From JARRQJ01 sp963761035 (lineage in GTDB: Bacteria; Pseudomonadota; Gammaproteobacteria; DRLM01): a stretch of 64,000 nucleotides of DNA. A program made the translations under genes and the position numbers. Below the pieces are notes generated by a model. The model was not told the DNA's origin and searched no databases. It worked only from the letters and a program-made list of their open reading frames with translations. This document shows positions 26,221 to 34,707 of the stretch, one piece after another (the first letter of the stretch is position 1; each line of letters opens with the position of its first letter). The stretch covers positions 2,728,001 to 2,792,000 of the forward strand of contig CAVXFH010000002.1 of the NCBI GenBank assembly GCA_963761035.1, given 5' to 3'.

Positions 26221-27504
26221 ATGTCGCAAATTGTAGAGATACATGGACGAGAGATTTTGGATTCGCGCGGAAATCCCACCGTCGAGGCGGACGTAACTCT
26301 GGCGTCGGGCGCGCGCGGCCGTGCCGCCGTTCCTTCCGGCGCGTCGACGGGTTCCCGCGAGGCCGTGGAACTTCGTGACGGAGATAATGCCCGTTTCGGC
26401 GGTAAGGGCGTGCGCAAGGCCGTATCTCACGTGAACGGCGAAATACGCGGCGCATTACTCAAACAGGACGCAGTCGATCAAACTCGCATTGATCGGACCA
26501 TGATCGACCTGGACGGGACGCCCAACAAAGATCGTTTGGGCGCCAACGCTATTTTGGCTGTGTCCCTGGCCGCGGCGCGGGCTATGGCTCAGGAAGCGGG
26601 AAAGCCTCTCTACCGCTATCTCGGCGGCGACGGTCCGTTCGATTTGCCGGTGCCGATGATGAACGTGATTAACGGCGGGGTGCACGCCGACAACAACGTG
26701 GACATGCAGGAATTCATGATCATGCCGGTGGGCGCGCCCAGCCTGGCCGAAGCGGTGCGTTACGGTGCCGAAGTCTTTCATGCCTTGCGCGCGGTGTTGA
26801 AGGCCCGGGGCATGCATACCACTGTGGGCGACGAAGGCGGTTTCGCCCCCGATTTGCCGTCCAATGCCTCGGCCTTAGAGGCAATACTTGCCGCCATTGA
26901 AAAGGCCGGGTTCAAGGCAGGCGCTGATATTATGATCGCCGTTGATCCCGCCAGCTCGGAGTATTACCGCGAGGGTCGTTATCACCTTAAGGCCGAAGGC
27001 AAACAGCTTAGCTCTGAGCAGATGGTGGATTACTGGATCAAATGGGTAGAGGATTATCCTATTGTCTCCATCGAAGACGGCATGGCGGAGGACGACTGGG
27101 CGGGTTGGAAACTGCTCACCGAGCGACTGGGCAAAAAGGTGCAATTGGTGGGCGACGATTTGTTCGTTACCAATACCGCCATCCTGCAAGAGGGTATCGA
27201 TAGGGGCATCGCCAATTCCATCCTGGTGAAGGTCAACCAGATCGGCACGTTGAGCGAATCCTTGGCCGCCATTGCCATGGCGAAGAAGGCCAAGTACACC
27301 GCCGTGATTTCTCACCGATCCGGGGAGACCGAGGACGCCTTCATCGCCGATTTGGCGGTAGCTACCGGCGCCGGACAGATAAAGACCGGCTCCATGTCGC
27401 GCTCCGATCGCATCGCCAAATACAATCAGCTGCTGCGTATTGAGGAAGAGTTGGGTGCGCAGGCGCGCTTTCCCGGCCGCAAGGTATTTTACAATTTAGG
27501 CTAA
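26221..27504 (+). CDS. eno: Enolase
   Basis: A 427-residue glycolytic enzyme interconverting 2-phosphoglycerate and phosphoenolpyruvate; in gammaproteobacteria it is also commonly part of the RNA degradosome. Diagnostic segments are REILDSRGNPTVEADV at the start, the SIEDGMAEDDW metal loop and SHRSGETED near residue 365. Length and sequence are fully typical. It follows kdsA after 51 nt; PEP made here is the substrate of kdsA and of the DAHP synthases in this window. A GGAG lies about six bases before the ATG. Confidence 0.98.
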   Translation: MSQIVEIHGREILDSRGNPTVEADVTLASGARGRAAVPSGASTGSREAVELRDGDNARFGGKGVRKAVSHVNGEIRGALLKQDAVDQTRIDRTMIDLDGTPNKDRLGANAILAVSLAAARAMAQEAGKPLYRYLGGDGPFDLPVPMMNVINGGVHADNNVDMQEFMIMPVGAPSLAEAVRYGAEVFHALRAVLKARGMHTTVGDEGGFAPDLPSNASALEAILAAIEKAGFKAGADIMIAVDPASSEYYREGRYHLKAEGKQLSSEQMVDYWIKWVEDYPIVSIEDGMAEDDWAGWKLLTERLGKKVQLVGDDLFVTNTAILQEGIDRGIANSILVKVNQIGTLSESLAAIAMAKKAKYTAVISHRSGETEDAFIADLAVATGAGQIKTGSMSRSDRIAKYNQLLRIEEELGAQARFPGRKVFYNLG

Positions 27505-27571
27505 AAACAGTCTTGAAGTTGCGGAGCCGCAAGGGTAAAGTGGCGGGCGTATTTATCGGACTGCCGTTGCT

Positions 27572-27862
27572 ATGAATACCCAGGTGGGCATAAAGGGGAT
27601 CATCGCGGGCCTTGCTGTCATATTGGCCTTGCTGCAATACAAGCTTTGGATCGGCAACGGCAGTTTTGCGGAGGTCTATCGCCTGAACCAGGCTATCGCC
27701 GCGCAGGAAAAGGAAAATTCCACGTTCAAAGAACGCAACTTGGCTTTGGAGGCGGAAGTAAACGACCTCAACCATGGCATGGATGCCATTGAAGAGCGCG
27801 CCCGTTTCGAACTGGGCATGATCAAAAGCAATGAGACCTTTTTCCGCGTCATTGATCGCTAG
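27572..27862 (+). CDS. ftsB: Cell division protein FtsB
   Basis: A 96-residue bitopic inner-membrane protein of the FtsQ-FtsB-FtsL divisome complex. A short cytoplasmic N-terminus is followed by one membrane helix (about residues 9-25), a periplasmic coiled coil (about 30-70) and the typical ending IEERARFELGMIKSNETFFRVI. The position between eno and ispD is the conserved one. No clear ribosome-binding site precedes the ATG. Confidence 0.93.
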   Translation: MNTQVGIKGIIAGLAVILALLQYKLWIGNGSFAEVYRLNQAIAAQEKENSTFKERNLALEAEVNDLNHGMDAIEERARFELGMIKSNETFFRVIDR

Positions 27863-27921
27863 GGAAAAGAAAATAATCACCCCCCATCCATTTTGCGCCT
27901 TGACGCAAGTGATGTGTGAGC

Positions 27922-28641
27922 ATGGCTGAGCGAATATCCATGCCGCGTTGTTGGGCGGTGATTCCCGCGGCCGGCGTAGGTTCGCGGATGGGCACAACAA
28001 ATCCTAAACAATATCTCAAGCTGCGCGGAAAAACCGTTCTGGAATATAGCTTGGCGCGCATCATAGGGCATCCGCGTATCGCCGCGACCGTGCTGGTGAT
28101 CGCCGCAGCCGACGTGCATTGGCCGCGCTTGGCCGGTAATTTTTCCGATCAAGCATTACTCATCGCGCACGGGGGCGCGGAACGCAGCCATTCGGTTCTC
28201 AACGGTTTGCTTGCCTTAGCGGAACACGCCTCGCTACAGGATTGGGTATTAGTGCACGATGCCGCACGCCCCTGCGTGCGCCGTCAGGATATTGATACCC
28301 TGCTTGACCGATTGCTTGATCATCCGGTTGGCGGATTGTTGGGCATACCGGTGGCGGACACCATGAAGCGCACCGATCACGCGGGCAATATCATCGCGAC
28401 CGTGCAACGGGAAGGTCTATGGCGCGCCTTGACGCCGCAGATGTTTCGCTATGGGATGTTAACGCAAGCCTTGCGGGCGGCGTTGAGCAAAGGCGAGACT
28501 GTCACCGACGAGGCGGCCGCCATGGAGACCGCCGGGTTTACGCCGCGCATGGTGGAAGGCCATGCCGACAACATCAAGATTACCCGTCCCCAGGACCTGG
28601 TCTTGGCGGAACTCTATCTGCAACAACAGGAGGGCGCATGA
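27922..28641 (+). CDS. ispD: 2-C-methyl-D-erythritol 4-phosphate cytidylyltransferase
   Basis: A 239-residue enzyme of the MEP isoprenoid pathway that transfers CMP from CTP to MEP. The nucleotide-binding motif AVIPAAGVGSRMG is near the N-terminus, and VHDAARPCV is the conserved catalytic segment near residue 112. The ATG at 27922 is chosen over an in-frame GTG two codons upstream; a third ATG at 27940 is also possible. The stop overlaps the start of ispF, implying translational coupling. The pathway's isoprenoid product feeds the squalene genes found later in the window. Confidence 0.96.
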   Translation: MAERISMPRCWAVIPAAGVGSRMGTTNPKQYLKLRGKTVLEYSLARIIGHPRIAATVLVIAAADVHWPRLAGNFSDQALLIAHGGAERSHSVLNGLLALAEHASLQDWVLVHDAARPCVRRQDIDTLLDRLLDHPVGGLLGIPVADTMKRTDHAGNIIATVQREGLWRALTPQMFRYGMLTQALRAALSKGETVTDEAAAMETAGFTPRMVEGHADNIKITRPQDLVLAELYLQQQEGA

Positions 28642-29114
28642 TGCGTATCGGCCACGGTTATGACGCACATCGTTTTGGCCCGGGCCGGCCCTTGATATTG
28701 GGTGGGGTGACAATTCCGTACGACAGCGGCCTGCTGGCCCATTCCGACGGCGATGTGCTGGTTCATGCGCTGTGCGACGCCCTGCTGGGGGCGGCCGCAC
28801 TGGGCGACATCGGGCACCACTTTCCCGACGGCAGTAAGGATTATGAAAATATCGACAGCCGTATCTTATTGCGCAGGGTAATTGTTCTATTACAGGATCT
28901 GAATCTAAAGGTGGGCAATGTGGATATCACGGTAATTGCGCAGAAGCCGAAACTTGCCGGCTATATACCCGAGATGCGCAAGCATCTGGCCGCGGATATG
29001 CAAGCCAATGAAGAGCAGATAAACATAAAGGCCACGACCACCGAAGGCATGGGGTTCACTGGCCGCGGAGAAGGCATCGCGGTCCATGCGGTAACACTTT
29101 TGAGTATCCTTTAA
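28641..29114 (+). CDS. ispF: 2-C-methyl-D-erythritol 2,4-cyclodiphosphate synthase
   Basis: A 157-residue trimeric zinc enzyme that cyclises CDP-ME 2-phosphate, the next MEP-pathway step but one after IspD. Metal ligands D8 and H10 lie in GYDAHRF, and H42 in HALCDALLG; FxATTTEGMGF near the C-terminus is the family signature (here IKATTTEGMGF). AGGAGGG at 28628-28634 lies six bases before the ATG at 28641, which I prefer to the ATG at 28638. It overlaps the ispD stop. In many relatives truD follows directly; here a copper/redox block intervenes. Confidence 0.96.
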   Translation: MRIGHGYDAHRFGPGRPLILGGVTIPYDSGLLAHSDGDVLVHALCDALLGAAALGDIGHHFPDGSKDYENIDSRILLRRVIVLLQDLNLKVGNVDITVIAQKPKLAGYIPEMRKHLAADMQANEEQINIKATTTEGMGFTGRGEGIAVHAVTLLSIL

Positions 29115-29219
29115 TCCGGTGTCGATGATATAGCCGCCGGAATCAGATGGCTTAGAACCTTCCTTGCTAGCGAAGCCGGTGGCGTCAAAGTACATCGCCG
29201 CGAAATAGCGTCAAGGCGC

Positions 29220-29711
29220 TTACATTTTCATATCGCCCATATCGTGGTGATGAGGAGATTCACCGTCATTTTCCGCATTACGGATCGGGGCTTGGATAGT
29301 GATTTGCGGAGCATGGTCGAATTTCAGAATCAGTTCGACCATATCGCCGGACTTGAGCGGATGCAGTGGCTGCAATAGCATGAGGTGATAGGCGCCGGGT
29401 TTGAATTCCAGGCGGTCATGAGCGGCGATACTCGCTTCATGCAGCATTTGCATGTGAACCTGGCCGTTCGCCATGCGAGTAGTGTGAATCTCGACCTTCC
29501 GGAATTGCGGGCTGCTGACGCCGATCAAAGTTTGTATCCGGGACGTTTGATTGTCAATCGTCAGATAGGCGGCGCTGACCTCGGCATGAGGAGGTGCCTC
29601 CCGTACCCAGGCGTCTTCGACATTTAATGCCTCGGCCGCGCGGCCGATTCCGCTCCACAGCAGAATTGAGAACGCCGCTCCCAATACTATTTGCCAGTTA
29701 ATTTTACTCAT
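29220..29711 (-). CDS. PCu(A)C-type periplasmic copper chaperone
   Basis: A 163-residue exported protein (signal peptide about residues 1-25) with the DUF461/PCu(A)C beta-sandwich. The copper motif, a His and Met pair, is seen as HTTRMANGQVHMQM followed about 20 residues later by GAYHLML. The C-terminal tail ESPHHHDMGDMKM adds His and Met residues that could bind extra copper. Members deliver Cu(I) to the Cu-A or Cu-B site of cytochrome oxidase together with SCO proteins. It overlaps the SCO gene by 8 nt, a tight functional pair on the same transcript. Confidence 0.92.
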   Translation of the reverse strand: MSKINWQIVLGAAFSILLWSGIGRAAEALNVEDAWVREAPPHAEVSAAYLTIDNQTSRIQTLIGVSSPQFRKVEIHTTRMANGQVHMQMLHEASIAAHDRLEFKPGAYHLMLLQPLHPLKSGDMVELILKFDHAPQITIQAPIRNAENDGESPHHHDMGDMKM

Positions 29712-30420
29712 AACCCTTCCTTATGGCTTTGTAAACCGAACGAATACGATCCGCAGTATGCGGCGGCAGAACCCAGGCCACAAGCCGCGCGCGATCATCG
29801 AATATATAAATGCCCGACCCGTGATCTACCGTGTAGTCCCGCCGCGGCTGTTGCATGGTGTCGCCCAAGAGATCGCCGCTTATGGGATCCGCATAGTCAT
29901 AACTCGCACCCAATGGATCGGCGAGTCGATGCAATTGTGCCGGCGGACCCGTGGCGCCGATAAATTTCGGATTGAAATGATCGATAAAATTCGCCAGCAC
30001 CGGCGGCGTATCGCGGAAAGGATCCACCGACACGAATACGATCTGGGTGCTGGCGGCAAGTTGAGCGTCTTCGCGTTCCAGGTGGCGGTAGGCGCTATTG
30101 AGCGCGGTAAGTGTAGTGGGGCAGAAGTCGGGGCAATGAGTATAACCGAAGAACATGAGGGTCCATTTGCCTAACAATTGGGTCTGCGTGAAACGCTCGC
30201 GATGTTGATCCGCCAGGGTAAAGGTCGGCGCCGCTTCGGGTGGTGTCTGTATCTGCACACCGGGCATATCAGGCGGCGGTACCTGGCTGTGCTGGTACGA
30301 CAAAAATCCAAGCAACACAGCCGCAACCGCGGCCGCGCCGAGCATCGCCCAAATTAGATAGTAGGAACGAAGCGGGCGGGAAATTACGTCGGTTTGACGA
30401 GAATCGAACATATCCTTCAT
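29704..30420 (-). CDS. SCO1/SenC/PrrC family copper and redox protein
   Basis: A 238-residue membrane-anchored protein: one helix at about residues 22-41, then a periplasmic thioredoxin-like domain with copper/redox cysteines C96 and C100 (CPDFC) and ligand H200 in VDHGSGIYIFD. It assists assembly of the copper centre of cytochrome c oxidase and in Rhodobacter relatives (SenC/PrrC) also communicates with the RegB/PrrB kinase. Here it is divergent from regB across 108 nt, the same grouping as in Rhodobacter. The ATG at 30420 lacks an obvious ribosome-binding site; a second ATG lies at 30411. Confidence 0.93.
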   Translation of the reverse strand: MKDMFDSRQTDVISRPLRSYYLIWAMLGAAAVAAVLLGFLSYQHSQVPPPDMPGVQIQTPPEAAPTFTLADQHRERFTQTQLLGKWTLMFFGYTHCPDFCPTTLTALNSAYRHLEREDAQLAASTQIVFVSVDPFRDTPPVLANFIDHFNPKFIGATGPPAQLHRLADPLGASYDYADPISGDLLGDTMQQPRRDYTVDHGSGIYIFDDRARLVAWVLPPHTADRIRSVYKAIRKGYE

Positions 30421-30462
30421 GACCGGAAGTTATCACGGATCGCCCCGTTTAGAGAGAGGGAT

Positions 30463-30477
30463 GCGACCATTTGTCGC
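30463..30477. promoter_or_regulatory. Candidate RegA/PrrA operator
   Basis: GCGAC (30463-30467), CATTT, GTCGC (30473-30477) is a perfect inverted repeat that matches the reported RegA/PrrA recognition pattern GCGNC...GNCGC. It lies in the 108-nt space between the divergent SCO and regB genes, which is where autoregulation of this module would be expected. Confidence 0.55.
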
Positions 30478-30528
30478 GGCCCGGCTGGGGATGCGCGGCG
30501 TAATGTGGTAAATTTATCGGGAAATCAT

Positions 30529-31809
30529 TTGACAGCCGCTACGCACGTGGGTTCCTATTTTCCCGAGCCATCTTCCGCCGCCATAAACCTGCAACGCCTG
30601 GTGGCATTTCGTTATCTGGTGCTGACGGTTCAGCTTGCTGCCGTAGCGGCGGCGATTTACATGAATTTTATGTTGCCGCTGCCGCCTATCATCGCGGTCA
30701 TTGTCATCTTCGCCCTGCTGAACGTCATAACGTGGTGGCGCCTGCGCTGGATCGACCGCCCCGTCAGCGATCTTGAGCTATTTCTCCATTTTTTCACCGA
30801 CGTGGTCATTTTGGCGGCGCTGCTTTACATGACGGGGGGATCCACCAATCCTTTTATCTCGCTTTTTCTGGTTCCGCTCACCTTGGCCGCGGCATCTCTA
30901 CCGGGACGCTATACCTGGGCGATAGCCGGAGCGGCGCTGTGCGGTTACACGTTGTTGATGGCGTGGTACGTGCCGCTGCATCGCCAGTACGGGGTAAATT
31001 TCAGTCTTCATGTATTAGGCATGTGGTTCGGCTTTGTGCTCAGCGCCATATTAATTTCCTATTTTGCCGTGAAGATGAGCGCAACCCTTCGCGAACGAGA
31101 TCGAGCATTGGCGCAGGCCCGAGAGAACGCCCTGCGCGATGAACGCCTGGTCGCCCTCGGTACTCTGGCGGCGGGCGCCGCTCATGAACTGGGCACGCCG
31201 CTGGCCACCATGGCGGTATTGGCCAAGGATTTGGAAAGCGAATGCGGCGCCATGCCCGCGGTAGCCGAACCGTTGCGGGTGTTGCGCGGGCAGATCGCCC
31301 GTTGCAAGGATATTTTGTCCAAGCTCGCTGTATCGGCCGGGCAGACTCGCGCCGAGGCCGGACGCAGCCGTGCCCTGGATCGCTATCTCGCGCAACTTAC
31401 GGAGCAATGGCACAGCACGCGTCCCGCCGTGGGTCTGCGCCAGCGCTGGCAGGGAACGCAGCCCGCGCCGCACATTATCGCCGATCAGACCTTGACCCAT
31501 GCCATTACCAATATATTGAATAATGCCGCCGATGCCTCCGAACAGTCCGTCGAAATTAACGGGCGCTGGGATGAAGTTGAGCTCTGCATGGATATCTGCG
31601 ATCAAGGCGATGGCGTAAGCGACGCGGCCGCATCCCACGCTGGCGAACCTTTCTTCACCACCAAGCCGCTGGGGCAGGGTTTAGGTTTGTTTCTGGCGCA
31701 ATCCACCATCAAGCGACTGGGAGGCAGCGTACAACTGTTCAATCGCGAAGAAGGCGGCGCCTGTACCCGCATCGAATTGCCATTGGCGGGATTGTCAGTT
31801 AATCCATGA
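30529..31809 (+). CDS. regB: Redox sensor histidine kinase, RegB/PrrB type
   Basis: About 426 residues with six membrane helices followed by a kinase core. The heptapeptide GGSTNPF (103-109) is the proposed quinone-binding motif of RegB. The H-box GAAHELGTP carries H219 and is of the RegB type, and C259 in ARCKDIL corresponds to the redox-active cysteine box. The ATPase end has NNAADAS, DQGDGV and LGQGLGLFLA. Start uncertain: I chose the TTG at 30529 with GGGA six bases upstream; a GTG at 30505 and an ATG at 30394, inside the SCO gene, share the frame. It overlaps regA by four bases. Confidence 0.88.
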   Translation: MTAATHVGSYFPEPSSAAINLQRLVAFRYLVLTVQLAAVAAAIYMNFMLPLPPIIAVIVIFALLNVITWWRLRWIDRPVSDLELFLHFFTDVVILAALLYMTGGSTNPFISLFLVPLTLAAASLPGRYTWAIAGAALCGYTLLMAWYVPLHRQYGVNFSLHVLGMWFGFVLSAILISYFAVKMSATLRERDRALAQARENALRDERLVALGTLAAGAAHELGTPLATMAVLAKDLESECGAMPAVAEPLRVLRGQIARCKDILSKLAVSAGQTRAEAGRSRALDRYLAQLTEQWHSTRPAVGLRQRWQGTQPAPHIIADQTLTHAITNILNNAADASEQSVEINGRWDEVELCMDICDQGDGVSDAAASHAGEPFFTTKPLGQGLGLFLAQSTIKRLGGSVQLFNREEGGACTRIELPLAGLSVNP

Positions 31810-32366
31810 ACGTACCATCAGGTTCCGAGAGGGATACGCTGCCCAGTCTATTGGTGGTGGATGACGACGTAGTATTTTGCGGCGTCCTTGCCGCCGCTTT
31901 GGAAAGGCGCGGTTATATCGTGCGAATCGCGCATGATGTGCAAAGCGCATTCGTCATCGCCGAACGGGAGCTTCCGGAATTTGTGGTCCTCGATCTCAAG
32001 ATGCCCGGAGAATCCGGTCTGAGCTTGGTGCAGAAGCTCATGTCTTTGGACGCTCATACCCGTATCGTGGTGCTGACCGGCTATGCCAGCGTTACCACGG
32101 CGGTGGAAGCCATCAAGTTGGGAGCAATCCATTATTTGACGAAACCCGCGGATGCCGATGAAATTATCCAGGCGTTTTGGCTGGATAGCGGCAATGCCGA
32201 CGTGACTATCGGTGAACAGCGGCCGTCGGTGGATCGTTTGGAATGGGAATATATACAGCAAGTGTTGTACGATTGCGGCGGCAATATCTCTGCCACTGCG
32301 CGCAGTTTGGGCATGCATCGCCGCACCTTGCAGCGCAAGCTGCAAAAAAGGCCGGTGAAACGATAA
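31806..32366 (+). CDS. regA: Redox response regulator, RegA/PrrA/ActR type
   Basis: A 186-residue regulator with the very conserved layout of this family: receiver with VVDDD and phosphoacceptor D63 (VLDLKMPGESGL), a proline/acidic linker, and a short Fis-like DNA-binding helix-turn-helix (about 140-180, GGNISATARSLGMHRRTLQRKLQKR). It is encoded in an ATGA overlap with regB. Known members switch respiration, carbon and nitrogen fixation and oxidase genes according to redox state. The linker appears shortened relative to Rhodobacter RegA, without the long proline run. The likely local target is the operator at 30463. Confidence 0.93.
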   Translation: MNVPSGSERDTLPSLLVVDDDVVFCGVLAAALERRGYIVRIAHDVQSAFVIAERELPEFVVLDLKMPGESGLSLVQKLMSLDAHTRIVVLTGYASVTTAVEAIKLGAIHYLTKPADADEIIQAFWLDSGNADVTIGEQRPSVDRLEWEYIQQVLYDCGGNISATARSLGMHRRTLQRKLQKRPVKR

Positions 32367-32408
32367 GATTACTATAGGCTATCTGCCATATCGCGATGCC
32401 AAATATTG

Positions 32409-33479
32409 ATGGCAATGAGTTATATAACTATGCCCGCTGCTGACCGGGTTATCGACCTTCCGTACGCCTTCGGTTCTCCCCCGGCGGATGGTTTGCTTCG
32501 CCAAACACCGGAAGACTTTCAAGTCGATGAAGACCTGGGCTTCGCGCCGGAGGGTGAGGGCGAACACCTGTGGGTGTGGCTGGAAAAGCGTGGAATGAAC
32601 ACCGATCAGGTCGCGCGGCAGTTGGCCAGACTCGCCGGAGTAAAGCTGTCCGGCGTCAGTTATGCCGGACTCAAAGATCGCCACGCCGTCACCCGGCAGT
32701 GGTTCAGCATCCACTTGCCAAAATTCGCCGGCGATCCGATCCGGGAATGGCGCGATGCGCATTGGCGAGTTGTGAAGGCCGTCAAGGCGCGGCGCAAGAT
32801 TCGGCGCGGCAGTCTGCGCGGCAATCATTTTATCATTACCTTGCGCGAAGCGCGGGGTGATAAACAAGCCATCGAGATGCGTCTGAAACAGATTGCTCAA
32901 AACGGCGTGCCCAATTACTTTGGCGAGCAGCGCTTTGGTCACAACAATATTGCGCAGGCCGAAGCCATGGCGCGAGGAGAATTGCAGGTGACGGATCGCC
33001 ATCTGCGTGGGATATTTCTTTCCAGTCTGCGCTCGGCTTTGTTTAATGTGGTGCTTGCGCGCCGGGTTGACGATCATTCCTGGAATCAGGCGCTTCCCGG
33101 TGAGGCCATCAACCTCGACGGTAGCCGCAGTTTTTTCGTCGTAGAGCATATTGATGCGAGCATTGTGAACCGTCTCGCCCAAGGCGATGCTCATCCCACC
33201 GGCCCGCTGTGGGGTTTGGGCGAATTGCCCAGCCACGGGGCAGCGTTGATGCTTGAACGCTCCATTGTCGACAAGTGTCCCGAGATATGGTTACAAAGTT
33301 GTATCGCTGCGGGTATGGAGCAGGAACGGCGACCGTTGCGGCTTATTGCGCGGCACCTTACTTGGGCATGGCCCGGCGGCGGTGCACTGACACTGGCATT
33401 CAGCCTTACCGCCGGAGCCTATGCGACAGCGGTGTTACGGGAGATCGTGGACTATAGAGTGGAAACTACCCGCATATAA
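32409..33479 (+). CDS. truD: tRNA pseudouridine(13) synthase TruD
   Basis: A 356-residue enzyme that isomerises uridine 13 of tRNA-Glu and others. The catalytic motif GLKDRHAVT contains D90; the opening QTPEDFQVDEDLGF and the later NYFGEQRFGHN are family signatures, and the inserted TRUD domain lies at about 155-300. No ribosome-binding site is seen; the ATGs at 32409, 32415 and 32430 are all possible, and conservation starts after the last. In relatives truD lies next to ispF and before surE; here it follows regA and surE is absent. Confidence 0.94.
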   Translation: MAMSYITMPAADRVIDLPYAFGSPPADGLLRQTPEDFQVDEDLGFAPEGEGEHLWVWLEKRGMNTDQVARQLARLAGVKLSGVSYAGLKDRHAVTRQWFSIHLPKFAGDPIREWRDAHWRVVKAVKARRKIRRGSLRGNHFIITLREARGDKQAIEMRLKQIAQNGVPNYFGEQRFGHNNIAQAEAMARGELQVTDRHLRGIFLSSLRSALFNVVLARRVDDHSWNQALPGEAINLDGSRSFFVVEHIDASIVNRLAQGDAHPTGPLWGLGELPSHGAALMLERSIVDKCPEIWLQSCIAAGMEQERRPLRLIARHLTWAWPGGGALTLAFSLTAGAYATAVLREIVDYRVETTRI

Positions 33480-33516
33480 GCGGAACGAACAATCTCATGG
33501 GTATACCGGCAGATTG

Positions 33517-34638
33517 TTATGCGCCTTTTGGTGAACGATTATGAAGTTCTACCCGTGCTTCGTAGGCTTTACGTGCGATGTGCACGTCCTCGATAAAGTA
33601 GGGCAACTCATCCAGCCGCAAGGCCTGCGGGCCGTCCACCAGGGCCTTTTCCGGCACGGGGTGGAAGTCCACGAGAATCATATTGGCGCCGGCGATGACG
33701 CCCTGGGCGGTAACGTGGCAGCTGTCGAGGATGCCGTCGGAGGAGGCGTCGCGTGTGCCCACCGAGTGCGAAGGGTCGATGCATACCGGCATACGGGTCA
33801 TGCGTTTTACCGCGGTGACATGGGAGAAATCGACGAAGTTGCGGTGCGGGTCGCCCATGTTGGTCTTCATGCCGCGCAGGCCGAAGACCACCTTGCGGTT
33901 GCCTTCGCTGGCAAGATACTCGGCGGCGTTGAGGGATTCCTCCAGGGTGATGCCGAAGCCGCGCTTGAGTAGCACCGGCATCTCCGTCTGACGACCGACG
34001 ATCTTCAACAATTCGAAGTTCTGGGCATTGCGCGTGCCGATCTGCAACATCACCCCGGTGGGGTGGCCGGCGGCCGCCAGCGCCTGTTGTATCTCTTCCA
34101 GATGCGCGCCGGACATGATTTCCATGGCGATGACCTTAATGTCGTATTTACCGGCCAGCTCCAACACATAAGGCAGACATTTTTTCCCGTGGCCTTGGAA
34201 GGAATAGGGATTGGTACGCGGCTTGTAGGCGCCCATGCGCGTGCAATTTAGGCCATGGTCGCGCAAGGCGCGCATCATCAACTCCACGTGTTGCGGATTG
34301 TCCACCGCGCACAGGCCGGCAAAAATGTTCAGATTATCCTGGCTGAACTGCACGCCGTTGTATTCGAAGTGGCTGGAGCGGGTATCGCCCTTGTGGCGGC
34401 CGAGTATCTTGTAGGGTTCGGAAATGCGCACCACCCTTTCCACGCCGGGGATAGTCTGGATATCTTCCGCCGGCAAGGCCGCGGTGTTGCCTATCAGGTA
34501 CAGCTCGGTGAGAGTCTGTTGCATGCCCACTTCTTCGTGGACGCGAATCTGAATGTTGGGGAGATTGGAGATGTAATGGAGCAGCGAAAGATAAGTATCA
34601 CCGCTCTTGTCGATGTTGGGTTCCAGTATGACAATCAT
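33517..34638 (-). CDS. Class I-beta DAHP-synthase-like protein with altered PEP motif
   Basis: A 373-residue protein of the KDO8P/DAHP synthase superfamily. It has an N-terminal ACT/ferredoxin-like domain (about 1-75), KPRTNPYSFQG at 139-149, QIGTRNAQNFELL, VLLKRGFG and DPSHSVGTRD. These indicate condensation of PEP with a sugar phosphate. The usual GPCSVE is here GLCAVD (C110 kept, Pro replaced by Leu). It is the second class I-beta paralogue in the window besides the gene at 55467 and is more divergent. It is convergent with truD and upstream of nothing aromatic; its minus-strand neighbours make putrescine. It may be a DAHP synthase isozyme or have a changed acceptor. Confidence 0.85.
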   Translation of the reverse strand: MIVILEPNIDKSGDTYLSLLHYISNLPNIQIRVHEEVGMQQTLTELYLIGNTAALPAEDIQTIPGVERVVRISEPYKILGRHKGDTRSSHFEYNGVQFSQDNLNIFAGLCAVDNPQHVELMMRALRDHGLNCTRMGAYKPRTNPYSFQGHGKKCLPYVLELAGKYDIKVIAMEIMSGAHLEEIQQALAAAGHPTGVMLQIGTRNAQNFELLKIVGRQTEMPVLLKRGFGITLEESLNAAEYLASEGNRKVVFGLRGMKTNMGDPHRNFVDFSHVTAVKRMTRMPVCIDPSHSVGTRDASSDGILDSCHVTAQGVIAGANMILVDFHPVPEKALVDGPQALRLDELPYFIEDVHIARKAYEARVELHNRSPKGA

Positions 34639-34707
34639 TGTTTTTCCTAGGTCACGAATTGGGACGACAAGAAGGCGTAATTATAGCGCGATCGGCCGGG
34701 GATGATT

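Noticed and set aside
28905..29195. 96-codon minus-strand frame over the ispF end and the following gap
   Set aside because: Two thirds of it is antisense to ispF; the part in the gap looks protein-like (DATGFASKEGSKPSD) but has no start signal of its own.
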